NCBI GenBank assembly: GCA_964351365.1
Contig: CAYGNP010000011.1
Span: forward strand, 12,211 to 76,210
DNA from: UBA1672 sp964351365
Lineage (GTDB): Bacteria; Pseudomonadota; Alphaproteobacteria; Micavibrionales; Micavibrionaceae
DNA length: 64,000 nucleotides
Reading direction: 5' to 3'
The notes below the pieces were generated by a model, which was given only the letters and a program-made list of their open reading frames with translations, had not been told where the DNA came from and ran no database searches. Of this stretch, positions 8,730 through 17,678 are shown piece by piece. Both the position numbers and the translations under genes were made by a program. Within the stretch, counting starts at the first letter, position 1; each line of letters opens with the position of its first letter.

Positions 8730-9451
8730 AAATCCAGTTTTCCAGCCGCGATGATGGGGCCGTAGCCGCCTTCTTGGGCGAGGATGGCGATTGAATCGAT
8801 GTTCTCGGGCTTAGGGAATTCCAGTGTTGCTGCGTTGCCGTCCCAGCCGCCGAGATTATTATAGCTGCTGACCGGGTTTGAGTATGCTATTGATTTTCCG
8901 CCGTTTTCACCGTTTTTGATAGTCTGATGTACGCTGTTTTTGAAGCCATAGGCCCACAGGCGGTAATTACCGTTTGTGATCGCTGGCAGAGAAATGCGGA
9001 TAATATTTCCAGAGCTTGCGCCAATCTGGATCGTTTTTAGGGGTGCGTTTTCGGTTCTTTTGATGGCGGAGATAATGCTTGCCGCGTTGGAGCCTACAAA
9101 TTCATCGCTGCCGTTCACGATCATTTGCGGGGTGTAAATGCGCCGTGTACCCTTAAAGCCAGCGTATCCGTGCTGGCGCATGTCACAGAAATCCTGGGAG
9201 AGCGTGTCCTTCCAATTTAAATGATTCCAATAGGAGACATGGCAGCCTAGTGCGATGATGTTGTTTTTTTGCGCGAGCTCGCTGAGTAATTTATCGGCGG
9301 GCGGGCACGACGAGCAGCTCTGCGAGGTGAAGAGTTCAATCACGATCGGAGCAGAAAGCCCGGGCATATTTTTGAGGTTTTGTGCTGTTCCTGCCCGGAT
9401 GAGCAGCAGGGCCGATATGAGGCATAGAGTTATCAGGATTACGTAATTCAT
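8726..9451 (-). CDS. DUF1223 thioredoxin-like exported protein
   Basis: About 241 aa from the ATG at 9451. An upstream extension to 9526 is open, but the chosen start puts a clear hydrophobic export signal (NYVILITLCLISALLLI) at the N terminus and has GAG at a good distance. The mature part begins with IVIELFTSQSCSSCPPAD, whose CSSC is the signature of DUF1223, a thioredoxin-fold family of unknown function found mainly in alphaproteobacteria. The remainder contains GCHVSYWNHLNWKD and RIYTPQMIVNGSDE, also typical of the family. Probably periplasmic or membrane-anchored. The substrate is not known. Confidence 0.9.
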   Translation of the reverse strand: MNYVILITLCLISALLLIRAGTAQNLKNMPGLSAPIVIELFTSQSCSSCPPADKLLSELAQKNNIIALGCHVSYWNHLNWKDTLSQDFCDMRQHGYAGFKGTRRIYTPQMIVNGSDEFVGSNAASIISAIKRTENAPLKTIQIGASSGNIIRISLPAITNGNYRLWAYGFKNSVHQTIKNGENGGKSIAYSNPVSSYNNLGGWDGNAATLEFPKPENIDSIAILAQEGGYGPIIAAGKLDF

Positions 9452-9556
9452 TTTCTCACATCTATCATATGGTTTATATGCCTTATTCGTTGTTTTTTGA
9501 TGAAAAGTTAACCATAGTGGTGGCATTCAATTTTTTATTTTAAACGGAAGAGCGCC

Positions 9557-10528
9557 ATGGTGCAAAATAATAAAATCGCAACTGTTTTTGGAGGGACCGG
9601 ATTTATTGGTCGCCATATCGTGCGGAGCCTGGCGCGTCGCGGGATTGTCGTGAAGGTTGCAACGCGCGTTCCTGAGCGGGCTTACTTCCTCAAGCCGAGT
9701 GGCGCGGTTGGACAGATTGTGCCAGTTGTCTGTGATTATTCAAATGCGCAAAGCGTGCTTGAGGCGGTTGCAGGCGCGGATTATGTTGTGAACTGCATCG
9801 GTATTTTGTATGAGCGGGGCAAGCGTTCAACCTTTCAAAGGGCGCATGTAGATGTTCCGGCGCTTATTGCGCGAAGCTGCGCGGATGCGGATGTTTCACG
9901 GTTTGTGCATATATCGGCTTTGGCTTGTGATTTGGGTGTTTCCAAATATGCAAAGAGCAAGTATGCGGGGGAAAAAGCGGTTTTGGGTAATTTCCCGCGT
10001 GCAACAATTTTGCGCCCCAGTGTTGTTTTTGGTGAAGGGGATAATTTCTTTAATCTTTTTGCAGAATTGTCGCGGTATATGCCGTTCCTGCCACTGATCG
10101 GCGGTGGTATTACTCGGTTTCAGCCTGTTTTCGTGGCGGATGTTGCGGAGTGTGCTGTTGCGGCGCTTGTTGCGCCATCCGATCAATATTGCGGGCAGGT
10201 TTATCATCTGGGCGGGCCGGATGTTGTGAATTTCAAGCAAATTTACCAGCTGATATTTAAATATACCGGACGCAAAAGGAAATTGGTATCTGTTCCGTAT
10301 AATGTTGCAAAGATGGAAGCAAGTTTATTAAGCTTATTGCCGAAGCCTTTGTTGACGCGTGATCAGGTGGAAAGTCTTAAAACGGATAATGTTGTGCGCA
10401 ATAATGCGCAGGGAATGTCTGCGTTCGGTATTGTGCCCAAATCACTTGATCTGGTATTGCCGTCGTATCTGAGTCGTTATAAAAAGGGCGGTGGGCGTTT
10501 TGACGAGGCGCATGCTGCGGCCTCATAA
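9557..10528 (+). CDS. NDUFA9-like complex I accessory NAD(P)-binding protein
   Basis: A 323-residue atypical short-chain dehydrogenase. The N-terminal Rossmann motif VFGGTGFIGRHIV binds NAD(P). The later segments DYVVNCIGILYERGK and ATILRPSVVFGEGDNF match the complex I NDUFA9 subfamily found in mitochondria and alphaproteobacteria. Its SDR catalytic YxxxK is present in a variant (SKYAKSKYAGE). In mitochondria the homologue stabilises the membrane/matrix arm junction of complex I. Starts at ATG with GGAAGAG upstream. It precedes surA by 13 bases and may be co-transcribed with it. Confidence 0.88.
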   Translation: MVQNNKIATVFGGTGFIGRHIVRSLARRGIVVKVATRVPERAYFLKPSGAVGQIVPVVCDYSNAQSVLEAVAGADYVVNCIGILYERGKRSTFQRAHVDVPALIARSCADADVSRFVHISALACDLGVSKYAKSKYAGEKAVLGNFPRATILRPSVVFGEGDNFFNLFAELSRYMPFLPLIGGGITRFQPVFVADVAECAVAALVAPSDQYCGQVYHLGGPDVVNFKQIYQLIFKYTGRKRKLVSVPYNVAKMEASLLSLLPKPLLTRDQVESLKTDNVVRNNAQGMSAFGIVPKSLDLVLPSYLSRYKKGGGRFDEAHAAAS

Positions 10529-10541
10529 AAAAGGAAAAGTT

Positions 10542-11486
10542 ATGATTTATATTCGGATGATGATTATGGTTTTGCTGTGTGCCGGTGCTCTGCCGATGCG
10601 GGCAGGGCATGCCGCGATGCAGGAGATTGTTGCGGTTGTGAATGAGGATGTTATTTCCGGGCGGGATCTGGATAGGCGGCTGCATTTGTTGATGGTGTCT
10701 TCGGGATTGCCCAATACGCAGGAGATTGCTGCGCGTTTGTTGCCACAGGTTTTAAATGGTTTGATAAATGAACGTATTATGTTGCAGGAAGCGCAGCGTG
10801 CGGGATTTAGTGTTGGTGAGGAGGAAATTGAAAAGGGTTTGGCGCAGATCGCGCAGCAAAATAAAATACCGCTTGATAAGTTTCAAGCGATGTTGCGTCA
10901 GGGTGGTGTTGATGTAGAAAGTCTGCGCGCGCAGGTTAGAGCCCAGATTGCCTGGTCTAAAGTGGTGCAGGCAAAATTAAGGCCACGTGTTATTGTTTCT
11001 GAACGCGATATTGATGATGCCTATGAGCGCATTGTTGCGAAGACGGGTAGCACGGAGTATCTGACGGCTGAGATTTTTCTGCCTTTTGATGGTCCAAAAG
11101 AGGAGAGCGAGGCTGCAAATTTAGCGAACAGGCTGAGTAATGAAATTAAATCAGGGCGTGCAAGCTTTTTTCAACTGGCGCAGCAATTCTCCAAATCTGC
11201 GGGTTCAGCGAATGGCGGGGATGTTGGTTGGTTGAATGAAACGCAGGTGGAGCCTGAGTTTTTGGCGGTTCTCCAAACTGCTGAAAAGAATAAGATTACG
11301 CAGCCTATAAAAACACTTGATGGGTATCATATTTTGTTTTTACGTGACAAGCGCACAATGAGCGAGGATTCCGTTCCATCGCGCGATCAGATCGCTTTTA
11401 CACTTGGTTCGCAAAGGCTGGAGAAGTTACAGGCGCGCTATTTACAGGATTTGCGAGCGGCGGCTTTTATTGACATACGTGTTTAA
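10542..11486 (+). CDS. surA: SurA-like periplasmic peptidyl-prolyl isomerase/chaperone
   Basis: About 314 aa from the ATG at 10542, which has AAAAAGG upstream and places a signal peptide (MIMVLLCAGALPMRAGHA) at the N terminus. A SurA N-terminal chaperone region (EIVAVVNEDVISGRDLDRRL) is followed by one parvulin-type PPIC domain (~residues 165–270, with SKSAGSANGGDVGWL). SurA escorts outer-membrane proteins across the periplasm. E. coli SurA has two parvulin domains; a single one is usual in alphaproteobacteria. It is followed three bases later by rsmA, part of the conserved lptD-surA-pdxA-rsmA order with pdxA absent here. Confidence 0.9.
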   Translation: MIYIRMMIMVLLCAGALPMRAGHAAMQEIVAVVNEDVISGRDLDRRLHLLMVSSGLPNTQEIAARLLPQVLNGLINERIMLQEAQRAGFSVGEEEIEKGLAQIAQQNKIPLDKFQAMLRQGGVDVESLRAQVRAQIAWSKVVQAKLRPRVIVSERDIDDAYERIVAKTGSTEYLTAEIFLPFDGPKEESEAANLANRLSNEIKSGRASFFQLAQQFSKSAGSANGGDVGWLNETQVEPEFLAVLQTAEKNKITQPIKTLDGYHILFLRDKRTMSEDSVPSRDQIAFTLGSQRLEKLQARYLQDLRAAAFIDIRV

Positions 11487-11489
11487 TCC

Positions 11490-12350
11490 ATGACATTTGA
11501 GGCGCGCATATCGCAGGTTGAGGCTTTGCCTAGTTTGCGAGAGGTTATTGCGCAATATTCCTTGAGTGCGCAGAAGTCTCTGGGGCAGAATTTTTTGCTC
11601 GATATGAATATTACCGATAAAATTGTGCGTGCGTCGCAAGATCGTTATAACGTGAATTGGGGGGAGGTTCATGCGCTTGAGGTTGGGCCGGGACCTGGGG
11701 GGCTTACGCGGTCACTGCTTAAATCCGGAGTTGGTAAGGTAACTGCGATTGAGCTGGATGAGCGGGCTATTGTGGCTCTGGATGGGTTGCGGGAAGCGGC
11801 GTGCGGAGATCTTGATATTATATCGCGTGATGCGATGCAAGTTGATTTAACCCAAATTGCCTGCGCGCCGCGCATTATTGTCGCAAATTTACCGTATAAT
11901 ATTGCCACGCCCTTATTGCTGCATTGGCTGAAACAGATCAGAGCAGATCAGGATGCCTATGCATCCATGACTCTGATGTTTCAAAAGGAGGTAGCGGAGC
12001 GGATTTGTGCGAAGGCGCATACGAAGTCTTATGGGCGTTTAAGCATTATGGCGCAGTGGTTGTGCGGTGTTGACCGTGTCTATAATTTGCCGCCATCTGC
12101 TTTTACGCCACCGCCGAAAGTGGAGTCGAGCGTTGTGCATTTTATCCCAAAAAAACTGCCAGATCAGTCGCCTGAGTTTGCAGCAGTAGAGCGTGTTACA
12201 GCCGCAGCGTTTCAGCAAAGACGCAAGATGATACGCTCTAGTCTCAAGGCGTATATGCCTGCGATTGAAGCGCTTGGGATTGATCCGACTAAGCGGGCGG
12301 AGAATCTTAGTTTGCAAGAGTTCCTGTCGATTGCAGGATACCAGAATTAA
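11490..12350 (+). CDS. rsmA: 16S rRNA A1518/A1519 dimethyltransferase
   Basis: A 286-residue SAM-dependent enzyme that dimethylates two adjacent adenines at the 3' end of 16S rRNA. Motif I is LEVGPGPGGLTRSLL; the catalytic motif IV is NLPYNIATPLL. The N-terminal KSLGQNFLLD is the signature of the KsgA/Dim1 family. Its C-terminal helical domain with AAFQQRRKMIRSSL is intact. Length matches the family. The gene directly follows surA and its end overlaps convergent gmk by four bases. Confidence 0.97.
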   Translation: MTFEARISQVEALPSLREVIAQYSLSAQKSLGQNFLLDMNITDKIVRASQDRYNVNWGEVHALEVGPGPGGLTRSLLKSGVGKVTAIELDERAIVALDGLREAACGDLDIISRDAMQVDLTQIACAPRIIVANLPYNIATPLLLHWLKQIRADQDAYASMTLMFQKEVAERICAKAHTKSYGRLSIMAQWLCGVDRVYNLPPSAFTPPPKVESSVVHFIPKKLPDQSPEFAAVERVTAAAFQQRRKMIRSSLKAYMPAIEALGIDPTKRAENLSLQEFLSIAGYQN

Positions 12351-12994
12351 AGGCCGTCTTTGAGGCCGCGCACGAAATCGGAGAGGCCAACCATGCGCCG
12401 GCGTTTCAAGCGTTCTGCATCCAGAATAATCTGGGCTTTGTTTATGGCTTGTTCGACGTTGCTGTTGATGATGACATAGTCATATTCGGTATAGTGGGAC
12501 ATTTCATCGGCAGCCTTGGACATACGTCCGCGAATATCGGCTTCTGACTCCATTGTATCGCGTGAGCGGTTGCGCAGGCGTTTTTCAAGTTCGGCGCGTT
12601 CTGGCGGCAGGATGAAGACGGTGACGAGGTCTTCACGCGCGATTTCGGAGAGTTGCTGCGTTCCCTGCCAGTCGATATCGAAGATGACGTCTTTGCCGTG
12701 TTCAAGCGCCTTAATTACAGGTTCACGCGGGGTTCCGTAATAATGATCGAAGACTTTTGCATGTTCGAGCATTTCATTATTATCAACCATAGCGCCAAAT
12801 TCGTCTGGTTCGACGAAATAGTAATCCTGGCCGTTGACTTCACCGGCGCGGCGTTTGCGGGTGGTGGCGGAGATTGAAATAATCAAATCAGCGTTATTTT
12901 TGAGTAAGGCACGGCTAATTGTCGTTTTGCCCGCTCCGGAAGGGGAGGACATGACATACATCAGGCCGCGTCTTTTAATTTGTGTCGTGGGCAC
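12347..12994 (-). CDS. gmk: Guanylate kinase
   Basis: Converts GMP to GDP with ATP. At 215 aa it is the usual size. The P-loop SSPSGAGKTTISRAL lies near residues 16–30, followed by the GMP-binding segment SATTRKRRAGEVNGQDYYFV and the lid region LRNRSRDTMES. The start is ATG, with AAGGAAAATACC upstream. No rpoZ follows it, unlike in E. coli. The end overlaps rsmA by four bases. Confidence 0.97.
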   Translation of the reverse strand: MPTTQIKRRGLMYVMSSPSGAGKTTISRALLKNNADLIISISATTRKRRAGEVNGQDYYFVEPDEFGAMVDNNEMLEHAKVFDHYYGTPREPVIKALEHGKDVIFDIDWQGTQQLSEIAREDLVTVFILPPERAELEKRLRNRSRDTMESEADIRGRMSKAADEMSHYTEYDYVIINSNVEQAINKAQIILDAERLKRRRMVGLSDFVRGLKDGL

Positions 12995-13070
12995 GTGGTA
13001 TTTTCCTTGTTCTTTCTCAAAATAAATCTAAATTATTGACATCGCAAACAATAATTCAAAAGGATTGCAG

Positions 13071-13859
13071 ATGGCTGCGCATAACTCAAGGCCAAAAGTG
13101 ATTGTGATCACGGGCGGGTCAAGTGGAATTGGTCAGGCTTTGGCAGAATATTATGCCGCGCCGGGGGTTGTTTTGGGTTTGAGCGGGCAAAATGAACAAC
13201 GGCTATCTGCAGTGGCGCGCTTATGTGAGGCAAAGGGTGCGATTGTCGATGCGAGGGTCTTAGATGTGCGAGATCGCGGGGCCATGGCACGATGGATTGA
13301 GGGGTTTGATGATGCGCATCCAATTGATCTGGTTATTGCCAATGCCGGAATTTCGGGAGGTACGGGCGAGATGTTTTCGGGGGAGAGCCCGGAGCAGGTG
13401 CGGCAAATTTTTGATGTTAATTTAAACGGGGTTTTGAATACAATCCTTCCCGTGCAAGGGCGGATGATTGTACGTAAGAGGGGGCAAATTGCGATTATCA
13501 GCTCGCTGGCTGGGTATCGGGGCTGGCCTGGGGCGCCTGCCTATTGTGGATCGAAAGCGGCGGTCAAGGTTTATGGTGAGGGGCTGCGCGGGGCGCTGCG
13601 GGGGAGTAATATTGCGGTGAATGTAATTTGTCCGGGGTTTGTGACGACGCGCATGACGGCGGATAACAGTTTTTGCATGCCGTTCCTGATTGATGAAAGC
13701 CGGGCTGCAAAGATTATAGCGCGCGGTCTTGCGCGGAATAAGGGGCGGATTTCTTTTCCGCTTATGCCCGCGTTTTTGGCGTGGTGTGTCATGGCTTTAC
13801 CTGATGGGATTGCGCAGCAAATTTTACGTTTATCGCCTGCAAAGCGGCCTGTTGATTAG
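13071..13859 (+). CDS. Short-chain dehydrogenase/reductase
   Basis: A classical SDR of about 262 aa. The ATG at 13071 is chosen over TTG at 13065 because AAAAGGA sits seven bases before it. Cofactor motif VITGGSSGIGQAL, structural NAG (IANAGISGG), catalytic Ser (ISSLAGYRG) and Y-x3-K (YCGSKAAVK) are all present, so it should be an active NAD(P)-dependent oxidoreductase. The substrate cannot be told. It is a paralogue in type of the SDR at 33638–34393 (similar active-site segment), but in a different context, next to LPS glycosyltransferases. Confidence 0.9.
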   Translation: MAAHNSRPKVIVITGGSSGIGQALAEYYAAPGVVLGLSGQNEQRLSAVARLCEAKGAIVDARVLDVRDRGAMARWIEGFDDAHPIDLVIANAGISGGTGEMFSGESPEQVRQIFDVNLNGVLNTILPVQGRMIVRKRGQIAIISSLAGYRGWPGAPAYCGSKAAVKVYGEGLRGALRGSNIAVNVICPGFVTTRMTADNSFCMPFLIDESRAAKIIARGLARNKGRISFPLMPAFLAWCVMALPDGIAQQILRLSPAKRPVD

Positions 13860-14797
13860 GGCATGATTGTCTTTAATTTATCCAGAACGCTTTGCGTTTC
13901 CAGATTATTTAGATCATCTTCCTGAAGTGTGCTTACATGTTCGCCTTTGGGGGCGTGGCGATCGGGCTTGCTGTGGCTTGAGAAGAGCACTAATGAGGGA
14001 CAGCCTGTTGGCCCGATCATGTGCATGGGGCCTGTGTCGTTTCCGATTGCTGCGCTTGCGTTATGGGCGAGGGCGGCGATTTGGAAAAGAGAGGTCTGTC
14101 CGGTCAGATTAAGAGCCTGTGGACAAAGAGCGTGAATGGTGCTGGTGACGTCCGCTTCTGCCGCTGTGCCAAGCAGGACGGGCTGGTATCCTTGTGTGAG
14201 GAGAGTATTTGCAAGTTCTGCATATTTTGCGGCGGGCCAGCGTTTTTGTGGATGCTGCGGCGCAGAGCCTGGGACGAGCAGAATATAGGGCGGTTTGAGG
14301 GGGATTTTCGAGAGGTCTTCATTAATCCATGAGAGATCATCAATGGCAATATCTTTAATTCCGGCGAGGGCCAGCGTTTGTTTATGTCCCTCTAATGCAT
14401 GCCCTGCAGTGCGCGCGGGTGATTTATTTTCGTGGGAGGCGCCTTTGGCGGTTCCGATCCATTCGGGTTTACTGTTTTTTGGGAAGAGTTTGAAATAAAA
14501 ACAGCTGCGGTCGTTATTTTGAAGGTCGTACACACGTGTGTATGATCCGTTGATCAGCTTTTTCCTGAGGGCAAGCCAGCCTTGAACGTCGTGCCATTTG
14601 GGGCGCTGGTCGATGCAGACATGGTCAAAATAGCCGCATTGATGTCCGAAGCTCTCAAACATCTTAGTTGTGAGGAGGGTGATATCTGCGCCAGGGTGGT
14701 GTCTTCGGATGGCTGCCATAGGGCCGAGGGCTTGAATGAAATCGCCGAGGGCGCTGAGCTTGATAACAAGGATTTTTTCTTCATGGGCAGTGTTCAT
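13856..14797 (-). CDS. Glycosyltransferase family 9 (heptosyltransferase-like)
   Basis: About 313 aa from the ATG at 14797, which follows the upstream glycosyltransferase stop by one base and so is probably translationally coupled to it. The N-terminal ILVIKLSALGDFIQAL and the C-terminal AIGNDTGPMHMIGPTGCP (donor binding) are hallmarks of GT9 ADP-heptose:LPS heptosyltransferases. It should act at the cytoplasmic face on the LPS core. The acceptor and the exact sugar cannot be determined. It overlaps the convergent SDR by four bases. Confidence 0.88.
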   Translation of the reverse strand: MNTAHEEKILVIKLSALGDFIQALGPMAAIRRHHPGADITLLTTKMFESFGHQCGYFDHVCIDQRPKWHDVQGWLALRKKLINGSYTRVYDLQNNDRSCFYFKLFPKNSKPEWIGTAKGASHENKSPARTAGHALEGHKQTLALAGIKDIAIDDLSWINEDLSKIPLKPPYILLVPGSAPQHPQKRWPAAKYAELANTLLTQGYQPVLLGTAAEADVTSTIHALCPQALNLTGQTSLFQIAALAHNASAAIGNDTGPMHMIGPTGCPSLVLFSSHSKPDRHAPKGEHVSTLQEDDLNNLETQSVLDKLKTIMP

Positions 14798-14798
14798 T

Positions 14799-15986
14799 TT
14801 ACTCGGCAGCAAGGGCTGGGCGGTGTTGTTTGTATTTTAAGTCTGTTTGCAAGAGTTCGGCATAAACATTAAGGGTTTTTTCGGCCATTATGGCTTTTGT
14901 GAAGTTGTTTGCCACGTGATCCATCGCGCGGGCTGCCAGAACAGCGCGCTGATTTTCACTTAAGGATAGGGCTTCGTCGATAGCTTCGGCCAATGAGTCG
15001 GGATCTCCGGGAGGGATGAGCCAGCCCGTATGGCCGCGAACAATTGTTTCTTGCGCGCCACCATGGTCTGTGGCGATGATCGGACGGCCCATAGCCTGCG
15101 CTTCAACCGGAATGCGTCCAAAGCCTTCGGGGTCAGTGGAGGCGGAGACAACAACTGTTGAAAGCATGTAGGCGGCGGGCATATCATGGCATTGATCGAC
15201 GATACGGATTTTTGTGTCCAGATCAAGATTGCGAACAGATTGCTCAAGTTCTTCGCGATACTCTGTACGTCCCTGGTCGGAGCCTATTATTACACAAAAC
15301 AGGTCGTCTCGTTTTATTTTTGCCATAGCTTCGATCAGGACTAAATGTCCCTTCCAGCGTGTGATTCGCCCGGGGAGCATGACAATGTTTGCGCTATCGG
15401 GGATACGCCATTTTTTGGCCAGAGTGATCATGCGGTCAGGCGTTACGCAGGCGGGATGGAAGCGGTCCATCGGGATGCCGCGGTGGATAACCCGGATTCT
15501 GTCTGGATCCACTTTGTAATTTTGCCGCAGATAATCTGCGACATATTCCGAGATGGCGATGATTCTTTCGCCATTTGCAATTGAGCCGTTATACAGGCGT
15601 TTTGCTTCACCGCTGATGTTGTATGGCGCATGGCACGTAGTGATGAAATGCGCCTGTGTGTTCTGGCAGGATCTCCAGGCGCTCCAGGCGGGGGCGCGGC
15701 TGCGGGCATGGACTATATTTACGCCGTGCTGACGGATAATTTTTCTGAGGCGGCCAATATTTTGCCACATAACCAATGGGTTTTTGCTGTCTACGGGCAA
15801 GTTTATATGGGTTGCGCCTATGCGCTCGAGTTCGTTCACACGGTAACCGCCATTTGATACAACGATTGATTTGCCACCAGCGCGCACTATTTCGCCGGCA
15901 ATATCAATGCAACCTTGCTCAGCCCCGCCAGCGCCTAGCGAGGGTATTATTTGCATAATTACTGGTTGCTGTCCGGTGTTTGTCAT
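14799..15986 (-). CDS. Glycosyltransferase family 4 (GT-B)
   Basis: 395 aa. The N-terminal QIIPSLGAGGAEQGCIDIA and the C-terminal donor-binding region EGFGRIPVEAQAMGRPIIAT, with the E-x7-E motif, are those of GT4 transferases. GRITRWKGHLVLIEAM is the conserved hinge before the donor domain. It is probably part of LPS core or surface polysaccharide assembly together with the coupled GT9 gene. Sugar specificity is unknown. Confidence 0.9.
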   Translation of the reverse strand: MTNTGQQPVIMQIIPSLGAGGAEQGCIDIAGEIVRAGGKSIVVSNGGYRVNELERIGATHINLPVDSKNPLVMWQNIGRLRKIIRQHGVNIVHARSRAPAWSAWRSCQNTQAHFITTCHAPYNISGEAKRLYNGSIANGERIIAISEYVADYLRQNYKVDPDRIRVIHRGIPMDRFHPACVTPDRMITLAKKWRIPDSANIVMLPGRITRWKGHLVLIEAMAKIKRDDLFCVIIGSDQGRTEYREELEQSVRNLDLDTKIRIVDQCHDMPAAYMLSTVVVSASTDPEGFGRIPVEAQAMGRPIIATDHGGAQETIVRGHTGWLIPPGDPDSLAEAIDEALSLSENQRAVLAARAMDHVANNFTKAIMAEKTLNVYAELLQTDLKYKQHRPALAAE

Positions 15987-16079
15987 GCTTTATAAAATAA
16001 TCTTCTTTTCTTTAAGTGGAAAGAACTTTCGCATTGGTTTATATGTATTTGTTGTAAAAGTCAAAAAGTGAGGCCAAAG

Positions 16080-16835
16080 ATGAGCGTTTCCTATCTTAAG
16101 CGTGAGGGTAAAAATCGATTGGCGTATGTTCATAGTGAGGCAAAAGCTGGGGTGAAGTTGCCTTATGTTTTGTTTTTAGGTGGTTTTAAGTCGGATATGC
16201 AGGGGACCAAGGCGCAGTATCTTGAGGCACAGTGTAAGGCAAGGGGGCAGGGATTTGTGCGCTTTGATTACTCGGGGCATGGGCAATCAGATGGTCAATT
16301 TGTGGAGGGGACTATCGGTATATGGCGCGATGATGCGCGGGATATTCTGGATGAGGTGGCTCAAGGGCCTGTGATATTGGTTGGTTCGTCTATGGGGGGG
16401 TGGATTGCGCTTTTGCTCATGTCAGAGCGTGCGGCGCGTGTTCAGGGCGTTGTGGGGATTGCGGCGGCGCCGGATTTTACGAAGGACGTTGAGGCACGCA
16501 TGGGTACGCAAGAGCGCGATGAGCTGAAGCGTACCGGGCGATTAGAGGTGTCTAGCGAATATGATGACGAGCCTTATATTTTTACTCAGGGATTGCTTGA
16601 AGATGGCAAGGGGCAAAGGGTGTTGGGCAGGATTCATATGATTTCTAAGCCACTCATTCTGGTTCAGGGCAAGCTTGACGCGGATGTGCCGTGGCAGAAG
16701 ACCAGAGATATCCGTGATGCCTATCCAGCGTGCTCGATTGATGTTATTTTTGTTGAAGACGGTGACCACAGGCTATCTCGCCCGCAAGATTTGGCGCTTA
16801 TTGATGCGCAAATCGTCAAGTTAAGCACTTTATAG
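16080..16835 (+). CDS. Alpha/beta hydrolase (ABHD10-like)
   Basis: About 251 aa from the ATG at 16080, preceded by GTGAGG; a GTG at 16068 is possible but lacks a site. The nucleophile elbow is GSSMGGW, the oxyanion region FLGGFKSDMQGTKA, and the DYSGHGQSDG strand-loop and the terminal GDHRLSRP His complete a Ser-Asp-His triad. The sequence resembles the ABHD10 group, mitochondrial thioesterase/depalmitoylase-like enzymes common in alphaproteobacteria. It has no signal peptide, so it is cytoplasmic. It ends two bases before the convergent membrane protein. Confidence 0.88.
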   Translation: MSVSYLKREGKNRLAYVHSEAKAGVKLPYVLFLGGFKSDMQGTKAQYLEAQCKARGQGFVRFDYSGHGQSDGQFVEGTIGIWRDDARDILDEVAQGPVILVGSSMGGWIALLLMSERAARVQGVVGIAAAPDFTKDVEARMGTQERDELKRTGRLEVSSEYDDEPYIFTQGLLEDGKGQRVLGRIHMISKPLILVQGKLDADVPWQKTRDIRDAYPACSIDVIFVEDGDHRLSRPQDLALIDAQIVKLSTL

Positions 16836-16836
16836 T

Positions 16837-17439
16837 TTAGCGTCTTTTGTATTTGTATTTATTTTCGAATTTAGCTTTTTTCCCTGCTTTTCCTGCGTAT
16901 CTATAGGATTTTCCTTCGCCCTTGGGTTTGCCGAGTCGAAGTGATAGATAAAGTAAAAGTGCGATTATTCCGAACACAAGAACTGCTTTTTGTTTTAAGA
17001 ACATTGCGAATGCTTGCAATAATTTATTCGTACTTTCCTCTTTAATATCCGGCTGATCTGCAGGCTCTACGATTGGTTCCGCGCCTTTTGTTTGTGTTAT
17101 CTTAAAATCGCTGAGATAGTCGTCTTCTTTATCTTCTGGATCTTCAGTGATTGGCAGAAGAGCTGGTTCCTCTGCTGTATCCTGAGAGGTCGGGCGCTCA
17201 TTCGTGATTAAATCTTTTGGCTGGGAAAAATTTTCTTCTGCAAGCCCAATGGCTTCATTGCTGAATTTTGATAGTTTTAGTTTCCATTGATCATGGCTTT
17301 CTGGATGATATTTTTCCCATAATACACCTATGTCGCTTAATTGAAATCCCTTTTCCGGGGCATTCACAAACCTGTAGAAATCACTTCCCAGGCTCAGGGT
17401 TGCGAGAATGAAAAATATTAAGAAAAATAATTTGCGCAT
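16837..17439 (-). CDS. Hypothetical bitopic membrane protein
   Basis: A 200-residue protein not recognised. It has an N-terminal hydrophobic segment (KLFFLIFFILATLSLG), a long acidic middle rich in Glu/Asp/Pro (~70–140, e.g. EDPEDKEDDYLSD), a second membrane segment (VLVFGIIALLLYLSL, near 155–172) and a strongly basic tail (KAGKKAKFENKYKYKRR). The topology is probably N-in with a periplasmic acidic loop. It is convergent with the hydrolase. It may be lineage-specific. Confidence 0.68.
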   Translation of the reverse strand: MRKLFFLIFFILATLSLGSDFYRFVNAPEKGFQLSDIGVLWEKYHPESHDQWKLKLSKFSNEAIGLAEENFSQPKDLITNERPTSQDTAEEPALLPITEDPEDKEDDYLSDFKITQTKGAEPIVEPADQPDIKEESTNKLLQAFAMFLKQKAVLVFGIIALLLYLSLRLGKPKGEGKSYRYAGKAGKKAKFENKYKYKRR

Positions 17440-17500
17440 TTTATAGCCTTTTTAAAACATAATATCCTAGCAATCATAGATGCTTTTGGGAAGCTCGGAC

Positions 17501-17529
17501 TTGAAGTTTTATAGAAGAGTCTCTATTGT
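17501..17529 (+). promoter_or_regulatory. Putative promoter of tRNA-Ser(GGA)
   Basis: TTGAAG (17501–17506) and TATTGT (17524–17529) are spaced by 17 bases, and the expected start lies about 15 bases before the mature tRNA 5' end. Each hexamer matches four of six consensus positions. Found by inspection. Confidence 0.45.
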
Positions 17530-17549
17530 ACGTGCGATCTATGATGCGT

Positions 17550-17640
17550 GGTGAGGTGGCCGAGTGGTTTAAGGCGCACGCTTGGAAAGCGTGTTAGGGT
17601 TTATAGCCCTACGTGGGTTCGAATCCCATCCTCACCTCCA
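17550..17640 (+). tRNA. tRNA-Ser(GGA)
   Basis: A class II tRNA of 91 bases. The acceptor stem GGTGAGG pairs perfectly with CCTCACC (17630–17636); the D arm contains GCCGAGTGG; the anticodon stem CACGC/GCGTG encloses TTGGAAA with anticodon GGA (17584–17586); a long variable arm follows; the T arm is GTGGG/CCCAT around TTCGAAT. CCA is encoded at 17638–17640. The discriminator base at 17637 is T, not the G commonly seen in E. coli serine tRNAs. The 2OG-oxygenase-like gene starts 39 bases downstream and may share the transcript. Confidence 0.96.
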
Positions 17641-17678
17641 CGTCGTGAATTTCATTTTTTATCAAAAGGGGCCTGATC

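Noticed and set aside
9508..9515. CtrA half-site TTAACCAT before the NDUFA9-like gene
   Set aside because: The partner at the right spacing is only TTGA and the site is a single half; too weak to annotate.
13036..13070. Promoter from a perfect TTGACA before the SDR gene
   Set aside because: The matching -10 position falls on the ribosome site AAAGGA just before the ATG, so it cannot serve as a normal promoter.
17550..17640. Integration site at the tRNA 3' end
   Set aside because: No integrase gene nearby and no repeated tRNA end seen downstream; neighbouring genes look like ordinary chromosome.
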